Notes: generated by a model not told the origin, from the sequence alone. DNA of 64,000 bases from Archaeoglobus sp. UBA230 (GCA_002507545.1 DAVR01000011.1:22723-86722), one strand, 5' to 3'. Counted from the stretch's first letter, positions 1 to 8,514 are shown. Numbers and translations are program-made.

Positions 1-152
1 TGGCGGGCTACTTCCTCTTCGTCAAATCCAACTGTCCAGCACTGCTCAACAACCTGCTCTTTGATACACTGCTTTGGGCTCTGCTAATAATCCCAGTTGG
101 GATTGCAATCGGGCTTAAGCTCGGAATAGTTGTTCTCAGGGCTATCCTCTAA
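1..152 (+). CDS. C-terminal part of a hydrophobic membrane protein (5' end outside the window)
   Basis: An open frame runs in from the window edge (codons from base 3) and stops at TAA 150-152. The visible 49 residues are strongly hydrophobic. A segment rich in Leu/Ile (LLWALLIIPVGIAIGL) looks like one transmembrane helix. The next gene starts about 11 bases later on the same strand, so this is the upstream member of the plus-strand membrane-protein cluster. The family cannot be recognised from this fragment. Confidence 0.6.
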   Translation, partial: AGYFLFVKSNCPALLNNLLFDTLLWALLIIPVGIAIGLKLGIVVLRAIL

Positions 153-163
153 TTTTTCACGAG

Positions 164-523
164 GTGAGGTCTTTGAAGCGCTGGGTCGGTTTCAGCATGC
201 TGCTCGCATGCGTAATGCTCCTCGCTGTGGCTGACACGGCTCTCACTTTGTACTCTCTAAATACTGTCATCAACGTTTACGGGCAGAGCTTAGCTCTGGA
301 CTTCGAACTCAACCCTCTATATAGGCTCTCTCCGGAGGCTTTTTTCTTCGCCAAGGGGATGAGCACCGGTATAATAGCGATTATAGCCTACGAGCTGAGG
401 AGCAGGAACCCAGTCCTGGCGGAGAAAGGTCTGCTGCTCTGCACGGCACTTCTGGCAGCAATCGTCGTCTGGAACCTCACAAACATCCTGATCAGCCTTA
501 AAGCTATGGAGGTGATGCGGTGA
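164..523 (+). CDS. Small polytopic membrane protein, DUF5658-like
   Basis: This 119-residue protein starts at GTG 164. A TTG at 173 behind a GAGGTGAG motif is an equally good start. It has three to four hydrophobic segments (about residues 8-32, 62-78 and 90-112). The arrangement DTALTLYSL followed by ELNP near residues 24-48 resembles the DUF5658 membrane family, which is otherwise uncharacterised. It lies in a tight same-strand cluster and its stop overlaps the next GTG start. The family match is by eye and the function is unknown. Confidence 0.65.
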   Translation: MRSLKRWVGFSMLLACVMLLAVADTALTLYSLNTVINVYGQSLALDFELNPLYRLSPEAFFFAKGMSTGIIAIIAYELRSRNPVLAEKGLLLCTALLAAIVVWNLTNILISLKAMEVMR

Positions 524-699
524 AGCCTTATTTCACCTTTCTTGGTTTGAGTCTTTTCTTATTCCTCTGCATTGTCTACATCAAAACTTTCGGCTATGAA
601 GAGTTCACGAAGTGGTTCATGACCCAAGCAATGAACTATGCCGGGCTTCTGGCTGCGGGTGGGATTATAGCCGACGTAGTCAGGGAGGCGAGATCGTGA
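520..699 (+). CDS. Small membrane protein, 59 aa
   Basis: GTG 520 overlaps the previous stop (GTGA) and the frame closes at TGA 697-699. It encodes 59 residues with an N-terminal hydrophobic helix (about 5-20), an amphipathic middle and a second hydrophobic stretch (YAGLLAAGGIIADVV). Its stop overlaps the next GTG start at 696. This chain of overlapping starts and stops is the main evidence that so short a frame is real. No family is recognised. Small two-helix proteins next to a P-loop ATPase and a protease could be virion, holin-like or secretion components, which is inference only. Confidence 0.55.
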   Translation: MKPYFTFLGLSLFLFLCIVYIKTFGYEEFTKWFMTQAMNYAGLLAAGGIIADVVREARS

Positions 700-944
700 G
701 CCTTTCGGATTTCTTCAGTAGTGCAGCCAGTCTCTTCACGCAGCTGCAGATAATCACGGGTCTTAGCCCTCTCTCCGTGATATTCTTCCTGCTTGCCATG
801 TGGAAATCCGCAAAGTCCGCATGGAGCGACAACGACACCATAATCGGTGTAATCGCTCAGCTGGCCTTCTTCATGCTCATCTGGTGGCTCACGGGCTACT
901 TGCTGTTCAATCCGATCTGGAATCTAATTCTGGGGAGGTTGTGA
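696..944 (+). CDS. Small two-helix membrane protein, 82 aa
   Basis: The frame is open from 612, but the likely start is GTG 696, which overlaps the preceding stop. An upstream start would overlap the previous gene by 88 bases. The 82-residue product begins SLSDFFSSAASL and carries two transmembrane segments (about residues 20-38 and 52-75). It ends two bases before the protease gene. No family is recognised. It is part of the plus-strand membrane cluster. Confidence 0.6.
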   Translation: MSLSDFFSSAASLFTQLQIITGLSPLSVIFFLLAMWKSAKSAWSDNDTIIGVIAQLAFFMLIWWLTGYLLFNPIWNLILGRL

Positions 945-945
945 G

Positions 946-2340
946 ATGGGTGATGAGCTAAAGTTAGTCGGAATCGCCATCGCAGCTCTCGGACTTGCGG
1001 CATTTGTTTACGCAGCCTACATCGCCCACCCACCCCTCATCCAGGTCCCAGACTTTGGGAAGTGGCTTGAGGAGAAGGTTGAACAGGAACAGGCGAAAAA
1101 CCAGAAGCTCGACCCCGTTCTGCAGCAGCAGTTAGCAGTGAACCCGAAGAAGCCTGTTAGAATGTTCGTGAGTGGCGTTAATGCGACGGAGCTGGAAAGG
1201 CAGGGCTTCAGGGTCGTAAAGGCTGGAAAGTACGCCAGCTGGGCAGTAGTTGAGGGAGACTACGAAGAGTTGCAGAAACTCCTCAAAAATCCGAAGGTGC
1301 AGAAGGTCCTATACGACCAAAGGGTTAGGGCGATAGGCTTCGCTGATACCCTCTCTCAGATTCCGATTAAGCCTGTTGTGCAGGACCTGGGCTGGAATCT
1401 CGAAGCTATAAAGGCCGACATCGCCCACAGATCGAACTTCACGGGGAAGGGTGCTGTTGTAACAATTCTGGATACAGGAGTTAACCACAACCTGCCAGAC
1501 CTCCACGACGGCTACCTCGACGGATACGACTTCGCCTACGGCGATCCCGAGCCGGACGATGTTTACGGCCACGGCACCGAGTGCGCCTCGATAATCCTGG
1601 CGGAGGGAGAGGACAGGTACACGGGCGTGGCCCCTCAGGCTAAGTACTACGCCCTCAAGGTTCTGAACGATAACGGCGAGGGGAACTGGAGCGATGTAAT
1701 AGCTGGCTTGGAGTGGGTTCTGGACAAGGTGAACGCCGGCGAGAAGATAGATGTCGTGTCAATGAGCTTGGGTGCCGATCTCGCTCCGCCTGAGCTCGAA
1801 ACTCTCTGCGATTTACTCTACAGCAAGGGTGTCATCCTCGTTGCGGCATCTGGAAACTCGGGAGGAGCAACATCTCTTTATCCCGCAGCCTACGACACCG
1901 TCATCTCTGTCGCGGCGACGGACATATACGGAACGGTAGCGACTTTCAGCAACGGTGGAGCTTTGGTAGCCGCTCCGGGCGTGCAGGTTCCAGTTTTGAG
2001 CAGCGACGGCAACATCTACTACGGAGATGGTACGAGCTACGCCGCACCTCACGTCGCCGGAGTTCTACTTTTAGTCGAGGCGGAGAAGGACATCACGCCC
2101 GGGCAAGCGGAGACGCTGATTAAGCTCAGCACCGATGAGATCAGTGATCCCAATAGCAAGGTCGAGTACGGGCAGATTAACGCCGTCAAGGCAATCAACA
2201 ACGCCCTCAACCTGAACCTGTCGGAGGAAAGAAGCTGGTACGAGTATCTGAACGAGCCTTGGGCTCAGATTTTGGTGGGTTTGGCTGTTCTGACTGGAGC
2301 TTTGAAGTTTGTTGTCTGGAGACAGGAGGGAGGTGAGTAG
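946..2340 (+). CDS. Membrane-anchored subtilisin-like serine protease (S8 family)
   Basis: This 464-residue protease has an N-terminal transmembrane helix (about 6-27) and a pro-region (about 60-130). The S8 catalytic core follows, with Asp176 in ILDTG, His209 in GHGTE, the oxyanion Asn304 in ASGNSGG and Ser364 in GTSYAAPHVAG. All catalytic residues are present, so it should be active. A second hydrophobic helix near the C-terminus (about 440-457) suggests anchoring at both ends with the catalytic domain outside the cell. ATG 946 follows a GGGGAGG motif. It sits among small membrane proteins and the next gene starts immediately after its stop. It may process surface or virion proteins encoded by the same cluster, which is inference. 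Confidence 0.93.
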   Translation: MGDELKLVGIAIAALGLAAFVYAAYIAHPPLIQVPDFGKWLEEKVEQEQAKNQKLDPVLQQQLAVNPKKPVRMFVSGVNATELERQGFRVVKAGKYASWAVVEGDYEELQKLLKNPKVQKVLYDQRVRAIGFADTLSQIPIKPVVQDLGWNLEAIKADIAHRSNFTGKGAVVTILDTGVNHNLPDLHDGYLDGYDFAYGDPEPDDVYGHGTECASIILAEGEDRYTGVAPQAKYYALKVLNDNGEGNWSDVIAGLEWVLDKVNAGEKIDVVSMSLGADLAPPELETLCDLLYSKGVILVAASGNSGGATSLYPAAYDTVISVAATDIYGTVATFSNGGALVAAPGVQVPVLSSDGNIYYGDGTSYAAPHVAGVLLLVEAEKDITPGQAETLIKLSTDEISDPNSKVEYGQINAVKAINNALNLNLSEERSWYEYLNEPWAQILVGLAVLTGALKFVVWRQEGGE

Positions 2341-2736
2341 TTGAACCAACATCTTAAAACTGGGATTTTGGGCATGTTTGGATACTGGATTACCCTGTTC
2401 TTCATGGAGTGGATTGTTTTCAGGGGATTTGGATTGCCTGACCAGTACGTTCTAAGGATTTGGGCTTTCGCAGACTTATTCGGAGATGGGACATGGAGAA
2501 GCTTGGAGTGGCTTGCAGACCACGAATGGATCGCGATGGTTATTGACTATGTCTTTGAAGGCCTGATAGCATTTACAGCAATCGTTGCACTGTCTATCTT
2601 GGTTTCGAGAGGCATTCTGAAGTACTTCGCCGGAATTGTGGTGATCTGCATTTTCTTGGTCATCTGGATGCTCGTAGTGATTGCTGAAGGGGTTGTAAGT
2701 GGTGTGAGGGCAATTAAGGAGGTCGTGAGAGGATGA
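2341..2736 (+). CDS. Polytopic membrane protein, 131 aa
   Basis: TTG 2341 directly follows the protease stop codon, with GGAGGTGAG just upstream, which supports this unusual start. The product is hydrophobic, with about three membrane segments (residues 8-28, 74-90 and 95-122). It overlaps the next ATG by four bases. No family is recognised. It presumably works in the membrane together with its neighbours. Confidence 0.65.
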   Translation: MNQHLKTGILGMFGYWITLFFMEWIVFRGFGLPDQYVLRIWAFADLFGDGTWRSLEWLADHEWIAMVIDYVFEGLIAFTAIVALSILVSRGILKYFAGIVVICIFLVIWMLVVIAEGVVSGVRAIKEVVRG

Positions 2737-2996
2737 TTAACATCAGATTCAAGAATGGAGGAGCGAAGAAGCTTAACATAATCAAAGTCCCCTACACCGA
2801 GCAGGAACGAAAGGAGATAGAGAGGCAGAAAGGGATTCTGGAGTTCGACATCAAACGTCTGGAAATTGATCTACAGCACATAAACGACCCAGAAACTCGC
2901 AAGTTTGCTGAAAAGCGTTTGGAAGAACTCAGAAGCGAACTGAATGCTCTTGATACTGTTCTCAGGCTCGCAGGAGGTGGAGGAGGTGGACGTTAG
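2733..2996 (+). CDS. Small coiled-coil protein with polyglycine tail, 87 aa
   Basis: ATG 2733 overlaps the previous stop in an ATGA arrangement. The central part (about residues 22-80) is rich in Glu, Arg, Lys and Leu with a clear heptad character and should form a helical coiled coil. The last residues read GGGGGGR. They are encoded by the GGAGGTGGAGGAGGTGG stretch that also serves as the ribosome-binding site of the next gene, so the tail may be a by-product of overlapping signals. No family is recognised. Confidence 0.6.
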   Translation: MINIRFKNGGAKKLNIIKVPYTEQERKEIERQKGILEFDIKRLEIDLQHINDPETRKFAEKRLEELRSELNALDTVLRLAGGGGGGR

Positions 2997-4119
2997 GAGA
3001 GCTATTGCCATAATCCTACTTACTTTCGTGACCCTGCTACTCTACGGTGTGGTAGCCATTGCTATGGTTCAAGCATCTGAGGTAAACGCATTCCTGATCT
3101 GCAATGAAGCTGGCGGTGAGATAATCAGAACAGACAAAATCCCAAATGCAACAGTTTATCTCTACATTCAGGCTAAAAACACAACGATTGCAGAAATGCA
3201 GCTATCTATCAAGTATTTCAGTCAGTCAATGAACCTGACGAACATCTCAGCTCTCGAAGGAAACTGGAGCTTCGGATATGCAATCGCAAAAGGAGACTCA
3301 GGATATTCTTACATCAAGATTGACGCAGTAGGAAAACCAACATCCAGATTGGTTTTCGCATTTAGGTTCAGCTTCAAAGAGGAAAGAACAGGACTGTTCG
3401 ACATCGAAATAGACCTGAATCACTCCTACATTTACGACAAAAATCACACGAGGTTAAATGTAACGTCAACACAGCAGTCCATTACGGCTTTCCTCATGAA
3501 TCCTACAGTTACCACTCTAACACCAACTCCAACCCCTACACCAACACCTAAACCGACCCCGACACCCACACCAACACCCACGCCAACTCCGTCGTACTGC
3601 AATGGCACGGACTGTGCTTGTCTTAAACCCTCTATCTACTTCACGTACAATAACAGCACGACTTCAGAGCTGTACATCGGTGGATACATCCACTTTCCAA
3701 AAACAATAGCGGACAGAATCAAAGTTACAGGCGGGGTTATCGAGAGGGAGGATCAGACCGGATGGAGGATAAGGGTTACGCAGAGCGTTGTTAACGTCCA
3801 GTACATCAAGCTCTCCAGCGAAGACTTCAGCTACACAACTAAAACATTCAAGGCCAAAGAATATCCAGCCGAGCTCTACAGGCCAGTAAGCCCAGATGAG
3901 ATGAGGCTTAAGCTCATCGAGCTGAACAGCAAACTCGCTGAGTTCGAGAAATATCTGAAGTCCATAAAATCTGAGGTAAAGGCTGCGGCTGAGAAGCCCA
4001 CCGCTGGGGAGCAGCTGATGGGCTTCCTGCTCTATTTTCCACCGATGTGGGTGGTTTACGCAGTGCTGGGAGTTACGGGATTTTTGGCAATCGTAGGGTG
4101 GTGGTATGAGAGGAATTAA
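2986..4119 (+). CDS. Secreted or surface protein with cohesin-like domain, Thr-Pro linker and C-terminal anchor
   Basis: The frame opens at 2944, but GTG 2986 is the likely start because it follows GGAGGTGGAGGA and begins with a signal sequence (basic VDVRRA, then a long hydrophobic run). The mature N-terminal domain (about residues 35-165) is beta-rich with several N-x-S/T sites. By pattern it resembles cohesin/Ig-like modules, which Archaeoglobus is known to encode. A Thr-Pro repeat (about 170-196) forms an extended linker. A second domain follows, then a short coiled coil and a C-terminal transmembrane helix (about 350-372). This looks like a cell-surface or particle-surface protein. The cohesin assignment is tentative. 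Confidence 0.75.
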   Translation: MDVRRAIAIILLTFVTLLLYGVVAIAMVQASEVNAFLICNEAGGEIIRTDKIPNATVYLYIQAKNTTIAEMQLSIKYFSQSMNLTNISALEGNWSFGYAIAKGDSGYSYIKIDAVGKPTSRLVFAFRFSFKEERTGLFDIEIDLNHSYIYDKNHTRLNVTSTQQSITAFLMNPTVTTLTPTPTPTPTPKPTPTPTPTPTPTPSYCNGTDCACLKPSIYFTYNNSTTSELYIGGYIHFPKTIADRIKVTGGVIEREDQTGWRIRVTQSVVNVQYIKLSSEDFSYTTKTFKAKEYPAELYRPVSPDEMRLKLIELNSKLAEFEKYLKSIKSEVKAAAEKPTAGEQLMGFLLYFPPMWVVYAVLGVTGFLAIVGWWYERN

Positions 4120-4477
4120 GTTGTTCAGGCGAAGACGGGTTGAGGAGGGTGAGGCCAGAAGCGAGAGGAGAGGCGTTTCACCAGAGATTCTGGAGGGCTT
4201 GGTGTTCTTCCTGAACTCCGTGGTTTTTCTGGGTTTGGGTACAACCATCCTGAGGCTTAGCGATGTTGCCAATGTCCACCTCTGGAGGATCCAGGTTGTA
4301 ACTCCTGACTATGTCCAGTACGTGGGCTACGGGTACATTGTGGGCTACACACTTGTGGCATACTCGGTTATGCAAATGTTCCTCTCAGCTCTGAAGCTGT
4401 ACGCTGCAAAGGAGAGAAGGAGAGTTGAGGTCTTGGTTAGGTCAGTGCAGCGAGAGGTGGTGGAGGATGCTTCCTGA
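4106..4477 (+). CDS. Membrane protein, 123 aa
   Basis: ATG 4106 lies inside the end of the preceding gene with a 14-base overlap. The N-terminus is strongly basic, followed by two hydrophobic segments (about residues 32-52 and 73-95) and a basic C-terminal tail. No family is recognised. Its place between the surface protein and a membrane-anchored coiled-coil protein suggests a structural or assembly role, which is inference. Confidence 0.6.
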   Translation: MRGIKLFRRRRVEEGEARSERRGVSPEILEGLVFFLNSVVFLGLGTTILRLSDVANVHLWRIQVVTPDYVQYVGYGYIVGYTLVAYSVMQMFLSALKLYAAKERRRVEVLVRSVQREVVEDAS

Positions 4478-5363
4478 CCCGATGGTGCTTATCTTCACAC
4501 TGTCGATAGCACTGGCATCATCAATAATCATCTATCTGATTGCAAAGGCAGGAAGGAAAAGGAGGAAGATAGAAGAGGCCGAGAGCACACTTGAGCAGGT
4601 AGGCATCACGATCCCACGGGAGGAGATAAAGAAGATCATTGAGGAGGAGTCAAAAAGAGAACTGGAGCAGCAGATCAGAGAGGAGGCTGAGAAAGAGGCG
4701 GAGAAGAGGTTGAAGAAGGCCACCAGAGGGCTGCACAAGGCGAGAGGACAGAAGATCACAATCTGGTACGACGAGCAGACGGCTTTTGGGGAGGGGAACA
4801 TTGTGCTCGGAAAGCTCCACAGCTACGACAGGCTCAGCCTCGACGGCCTCCACGGTTACTACGTCTTCTACTACTTTCCCGTTCACAACAGCATATTCCT
4901 CAACGGCATTCAGGCTATAGTCAAACTGTTCGGTAGGGGGAAGAAGAGGCTTGAGGTTCCAGAGGAGCTGATCCTCAGTATCAGTCCAAAGGAGATAATC
5001 ATCCACGCCAAAACTCTCCAAACGATTGATGGCAACACATTTAGAGTAGTACCACCGGAGCGTATAGAGCCAGTTGTAGAGGAGAATCGTTTCCTCAGAA
5101 AGGCCTACAAACGCCTTACGGAGCTGAACACCGAGCTGCTGAAGGACATGAGCAGGGCCGTGAAGCTGTCCGTCTTCACCAATCCGTTCTTCAGGCAGTA
5201 CTACTATCAGCAGAGGCTCCTGCAGGGAATTCTTAGCGATGAGGAGATAGATGAGTTTTACGCCCTTGAGGGCAAGAAACTACGGGAGGAAAGGATTAAG
5301 AGAGCAACAGAGAAGTTGAAGAACCTAAATGCGAGGATCGAGGGAGGGGAAAGGTACGTATGA
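4467..5363 (+). CDS. Membrane-anchored coiled-coil protein, 298 aa
   Basis: The frame is open from 4425. ATG 4467 preceded by GGTGGTGGAGG gives a better start, with an N-terminal transmembrane helix (about 5-25). A highly charged coiled coil follows (about 30-95, dominated by Glu, Lys and Arg). The rest is a globular domain of mixed composition with no family I recognise. Its stop overlaps the next ATG. The architecture of one membrane helix, a stalk and a cytoplasmic domain would fit a membrane partner for the ATPase two genes downstream, but that is inference. Confidence 0.7.
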   Translation: MLPDPMVLIFTLSIALASSIIIYLIAKAGRKRRKIEEAESTLEQVGITIPREEIKKIIEEESKRELEQQIREEAEKEAEKRLKKATRGLHKARGQKITIWYDEQTAFGEGNIVLGKLHSYDRLSLDGLHGYYVFYYFPVHNSIFLNGIQAIVKLFGRGKKRLEVPEELILSISPKEIIIHAKTLQTIDGNTFRVVPPERIEPVVEENRFLRKAYKRLTELNTELLKDMSRAVKLSVFTNPFFRQYYYQQRLLQGILSDEEIDEFYALEGKKLREERIKRATEKLKNLNARIEGGERYV

Positions 5364-5887
5364 GCGAGCTTGAGAGGATCGGCAGACTGATGCTCTACAG
5401 GAACAGGATCTTGGAGAAGCTGCTGAGAGAGATTAGCAAGGACTTTCCCAACATGGAGATCGTGCTGGAGGAGTTCGAGAGGCTGCTTGAGGCCATAGAC
5501 GACCTGGACAACGAGACTATCCACACAATTGCGAAGCTGAAGGAGAAGAACTCTCCGGTCATTGAAGATGAGTCAGAGGCAAAAGAGACTGACCAAGCTG
5601 AGGATTTCGAGGACTGGCTGGCAAGCGCCCTAAACTCGCTCAACGGCAGCGACAACCTGAAGAATTACCTTTTGACGTTAAAGGAGCTTGGAGGTGTTGC
5701 CCCAACCACAAAAATAAGTAGGATGCTAGGGCTGAAGAAGCAGACAATCTCAGACATAGAAAAAGAGCTCGAATCAAAGGGTCTGATCGGGTCCATTTTC
5801 ATAGCAGACAGGAAGGTCGTCTATTTCAATCATTCCAAGTATAATGGAATGACTATGAGCGAACTCGGACAGGTGCTCAGAAAATGA
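5360..5887 (+). CDS. Winged-helix DNA-binding protein
   Basis: This 175-residue protein starts at ATG 5360, overlapping the previous stop by four bases. The first half is helical and acidic. The C-terminal part (about residues 100-160) reads as a winged helix-turn-helix: TTKISRMLGLKKQTISDIEK as the helix pair and a wing with IADRKVVYFN. It resembles MarR/ArsR-like DNA-binding folds. It may regulate the cluster or link the neighbouring ATPase to DNA. The specific family is not identified. Confidence 0.72.
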   Translation: MSELERIGRLMLYRNRILEKLLREISKDFPNMEIVLEEFERLLEAIDDLDNETIHTIAKLKEKNSPVIEDESEAKETDQAEDFEDWLASALNSLNGSDNLKNYLLTLKELGGVAPTTKISRMLGLKKQTISDIEKELESKGLIGSIFIADRKVVYFNHSKYNGMTMSELGQVLRK

Positions 5888-5917
5888 TGGACGAGTCCGG
5901 TGGGAGGTCCGACGGAC

Positions 5918-7141
5918 ATGCTACTAAAATATAATACTGCAAGGCTCCAGCTGCCAAAGAGGAAGGACGACGGGTACATTCCGCTTAGACTTGTCTATCG
6001 GGGCTGCGAGAATGCGGTGAAGATAGGTTACAGAATAGGCCACCGCACGCCCTGGATGCAGCCCCACTACTTCAACCCCTCCGCCTACTCCGTCGAGAAG
6101 GGCAAGGTGATCCTAGTCGTGGCGAGTAAGGGAATAGGAAAAACGAACCTCATGCGAAACGTCATTCAGGCCTACTATCGCACAACCAGGAACCCCATCA
6201 TAGCTTTCCAGGAGAAGAAGGATGACCTGAACTTCAACCGCACACCCTCGCTCAGGCAGATAAGTGAGGCTGGGATCGAGAGGATAAGGCTTGCTCCGCC
6301 GGAGGGCTGCAGTTCACCTCAGCGGAGGCTGATTCCGCTGGGAGAGGTGAAGGATCGGGACGAGGTTAGGCTGAAGATACCGCTTGCCGAGTTGGATTTC
6401 TCTACCATCAGCGAGTACTTCGGCAAGCGGATGTCTTCTACTGTTGCAGGACTCGTGCTGGAGAGGGTCTGGCAGAGCAGGGAGAACCACCTCACCATCG
6501 ACGACCTCATCGATGCGGTGGAGAACGAGCTTTGGAGGTTTCAGGAGGATCCCTACTTCAACACCATGGTGCTGCACGTCCGCCGCTTCATCGAGCTGCT
6601 CAGGATGGACCAGCTGCTTGAGGTGAACAGAGCCAGGAGCGTTCACAGCTACATCCACCCAGAGCAAATCAACATCGTGGACCTCTCGGATCTGGGAGAC
6701 ATAGATGTGAAGAGGTTCGTTGTGGCCCAGATGCTCAAGATGATCGAGAGGGCTTACAAGAGGCAGGAGTGCTTTATCGGAATAACAGAGAGCCACATCT
6801 ACGCACCTGAAACGGGCGATTTTGAGGCGAAGAGGGAGATAATAAGGTTGGTTACCGTGCTGGCGAGATCCTACGGCTGGACAGTGTTTCTGGAAACTCA
6901 GTCACCGGATGCCCTTGAGAGGGTCGTGCTTGAGAACGCCGACGAGATATACATTCTGGGGTACGTACAGCGAAGCAAGCTCACCAAGCTGATAAGGACC
7001 GCAAGCGTCAACTTCGAGGGTTTTCTGGATATTTTTTATAAGGTTGTGGATAACATTCCTAAGGGGATGGGTGTTTACGGCTCGGCTGCGGATCCCACCA
7101 ACCCTTACGTAGTGAGGATCCAGCTGAGCCCCGTGGGATAA
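5918..7141 (+). CDS. HerA/FtsK-like P-loop ATPase
   Basis: The frame opens at GTG 5900, but ATG 5918 lies the right distance behind GGTGGGAGGTCC, giving 407 residues. The Walker A region is ASKGIGKT at about residues 69-76, with Ala in place of the usual first Gly. A Walker B-like strand CFIGITESH lies near residue 290, and an ETQSPD segment near 325 fits a sensor position. The layout resembles HerA/FtsK-type translocases, which move DNA or protein, and viral packaging ATPases. It is the only visible motor in the membrane-protein cluster, so it probably powers whatever that cluster does. Whether it packages DNA or drives secretion cannot be decided here. Confidence 0.75.
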   Translation: MLLKYNTARLQLPKRKDDGYIPLRLVYRGCENAVKIGYRIGHRTPWMQPHYFNPSAYSVEKGKVILVVASKGIGKTNLMRNVIQAYYRTTRNPIIAFQEKKDDLNFNRTPSLRQISEAGIERIRLAPPEGCSSPQRRLIPLGEVKDRDEVRLKIPLAELDFSTISEYFGKRMSSTVAGLVLERVWQSRENHLTIDDLIDAVENELWRFQEDPYFNTMVLHVRRFIELLRMDQLLEVNRARSVHSYIHPEQINIVDLSDLGDIDVKRFVVAQMLKMIERAYKRQECFIGITESHIYAPETGDFEAKREIIRLVTVLARSYGWTVFLETQSPDALERVVLENADEIYILGYVQRSKLTKLIRTASVNFEGFLDIFYKVVDNIPKGMGVYGSAADPTNPYVVRIQLSPVG

Positions 7142-7161
7142 GTTGAAGGAGGTGAGACGGG

Positions 7162-7452
7162 TTGCCGAAGCGGAGACGTGTTGCAACTCGCCCTCAGCGG
7201 GAGAAGACGACGATAAGGTTTAAACAGCAAGCCCGCTTTGAGGGCGAGGACTACGTTGTGTACGGTAGGAAGGGTACTGGGATAAGGACGATTTTTCCAA
7301 AGCCACAGAGACACCCGAAATTTGCCACCGCCAAGTTCGGCGAGGAGTTTCCAGTCTGGTGGAAGGGACGCTGGTATGTAGCTGTGAAGTCAGCGAGGAA
7401 ACAGGAGAACCGCGCCGCAGTCCCCTGCTTAGTGTGGGAGGTAGAGTCATGA
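7162..7452 (+). CDS. Small basic protein, 96 aa
   Basis: TTG 7162 is preceded by GAAGGAGGTGAG six bases upstream, which supports a TTG start. The product is rich in Arg and Lys (PKRRRVATRPQREK at the N-terminus) with a compact, possibly beta-rich middle. It may bind nucleic acid. No family is recognised. It overlaps the start of the next gene by four bases, continuing the operon-like packing. Confidence 0.55.
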   Translation: MPKRRRVATRPQREKTTIRFKQQARFEGEDYVVYGRKGTGIRTIFPKPQRHPKFATAKFGEEFPVWWKGRWYVAVKSARKQENRAAVPCLVWEVES

Positions 7453-8039
7453 AGCCCGCTGCACTGCTGATGCTCTCCCTGATGATTGCAGCCCCACTCG
7501 GACTGGCTCTGGAGGACGTAGCAGACCAGCTTTACCTGCACATCATGGACCTCGGCAGGATGCTCCGTATAGTCAGCGACGATGCCTACGACAACGCCGT
7601 CAAGGCCATCATGGAGAAGTACGAGCACAGGTTGAGGGAGCTTGAGCAGAAGGGCAGGGCTGATACGGCAGAGTACATGGAGATCCAAAAGCGGTACGAG
7701 AGATTCGCAGAAATGTACACTGAGGAGACGGACAACGACTTGGAGATCGTGGAATACTCCGTTGACTTGGATGTGGGAACGGCATCTGTGACTCTGAAAA
7801 ACATAGATAGCAAACCGATCGACTACATAACGGGCTTCGTGAAGGTCGTAGGACCTGACGGTAAGGTCAGCGAGTTCAGTGCCCCATTCCCTGTGCCGCT
7901 GAACCTGAAGCCGAACGAGACGAAGACCTACACCGTCGAGATCTGGGGATGGAGTCATGGCATGTACACCATACACAGCGAGGTCTGGAGGTGGAACGGA
8001 GACAAGATTCTGGAGGCCACCATAACACTCGATGTCTGA
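7449..8039 (+). CDS. Secreted protein, 196 aa
   Basis: The frame is open from 7359, but ATG 7449 starts a typical signal peptide (Lys, then a hydrophobic run ending near GLA, about residue 18). The mature part has a helical, charged N-terminal half (about 20-95). A beta-rich second half (about 100-196) resembles CARDB/Ig-like folds in its spacing of hydrophobic residues. It is the last gene of the plus-strand cluster. A T-rich run after the stop (about 8060-8066) could terminate transcription. The function is unknown. Confidence 0.65.
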   Translation: MKPAALLMLSLMIAAPLGLALEDVADQLYLHIMDLGRMLRIVSDDAYDNAVKAIMEKYEHRLRELEQKGRADTAEYMEIQKRYERFAEMYTEETDNDLEIVEYSVDLDVGTASVTLKNIDSKPIDYITGFVKVVGPDGKVSEFSAPFPVPLNLKPNETKTYTVEIWGWSHGMYTIHSEVWRWNGDKILEATITLDV

Positions 8040-8101
8040 CCCATGATTCATCGAACTTCAATTTTTTACACACGGAAAGTTTAGGCGAGAGGGAAAGCCT
8101 G

Positions 8102-8461
8102 ATGGAGTCTGAGACCCTTCGTGAGCTGAGGCTGATCTACGAGGCCTGCTTTCACTGCGGCCTGCCGAAGTCAATTCAGAAGCCCGTAAACAAAAGAGGA
8201 CGTCCGTGCTGGAACCGCTTCGTTCTGCTCACCGTGCTCATCTACGGGCTGATCAACGGCCTCAGCTACCGCAAGATGGAGGAATTCTGCCGAGAGAATA
8301 GAGATCTGTTGCAACAGCTTGATCCAGCCTGGAACCCCAAGCGCCCGCCGGACCACAAGAACTTCCACCTACTGGCCAAAAAACTAACAGTAGCAGACAT
8401 AATGCGTATAATGGCGAAGGTAAGGGAGCTGAAGGGAGAGGTTCCAGTTCTGTGGTACTGA
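8102..8461 (+). pseudogene. Truncated transposase-like ORF (N-terminal region only)
   Basis: From ATG 8102 there are 119 codons. The product contains KRGRPCWNRFVLLTVLIYG and LSYRKMEEFCREN, which have the look of the N-terminal domain of IS5-type DDE transposases. It stops at 8459-8461 before any DDE catalytic domain, and no continuation is seen in other frames downstream. I read it as a decayed insertion sequence. It could instead be a small stand-alone DUF. No inverted repeats were identified around it. Confidence 0.4.
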
Positions 8462-8514
8462 ATAATTCAGCAACGCAGCTTATTTATACGACTTAGTCCA
8501 CAATTACTTAGCTT

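Noticed and set aside
3516..3594. Thr-Pro coding repeat considered as a CRISPR-like or DNA repeat
   Set aside because: It is a short degenerate coding repeat for a Thr-Pro linker, without spacers.
3664..4272. 202-codon minus-strand frame
   Set aside because: It is a shadow of the secreted protein and the next membrane gene, and its composition is not protein-like.
7251..8051. 266-codon minus-strand frame over the plus-strand cluster
   Set aside because: It covers two well-supported plus-strand genes with ribosome-binding sites and a signal peptide, and its translation has no recognisable domain.
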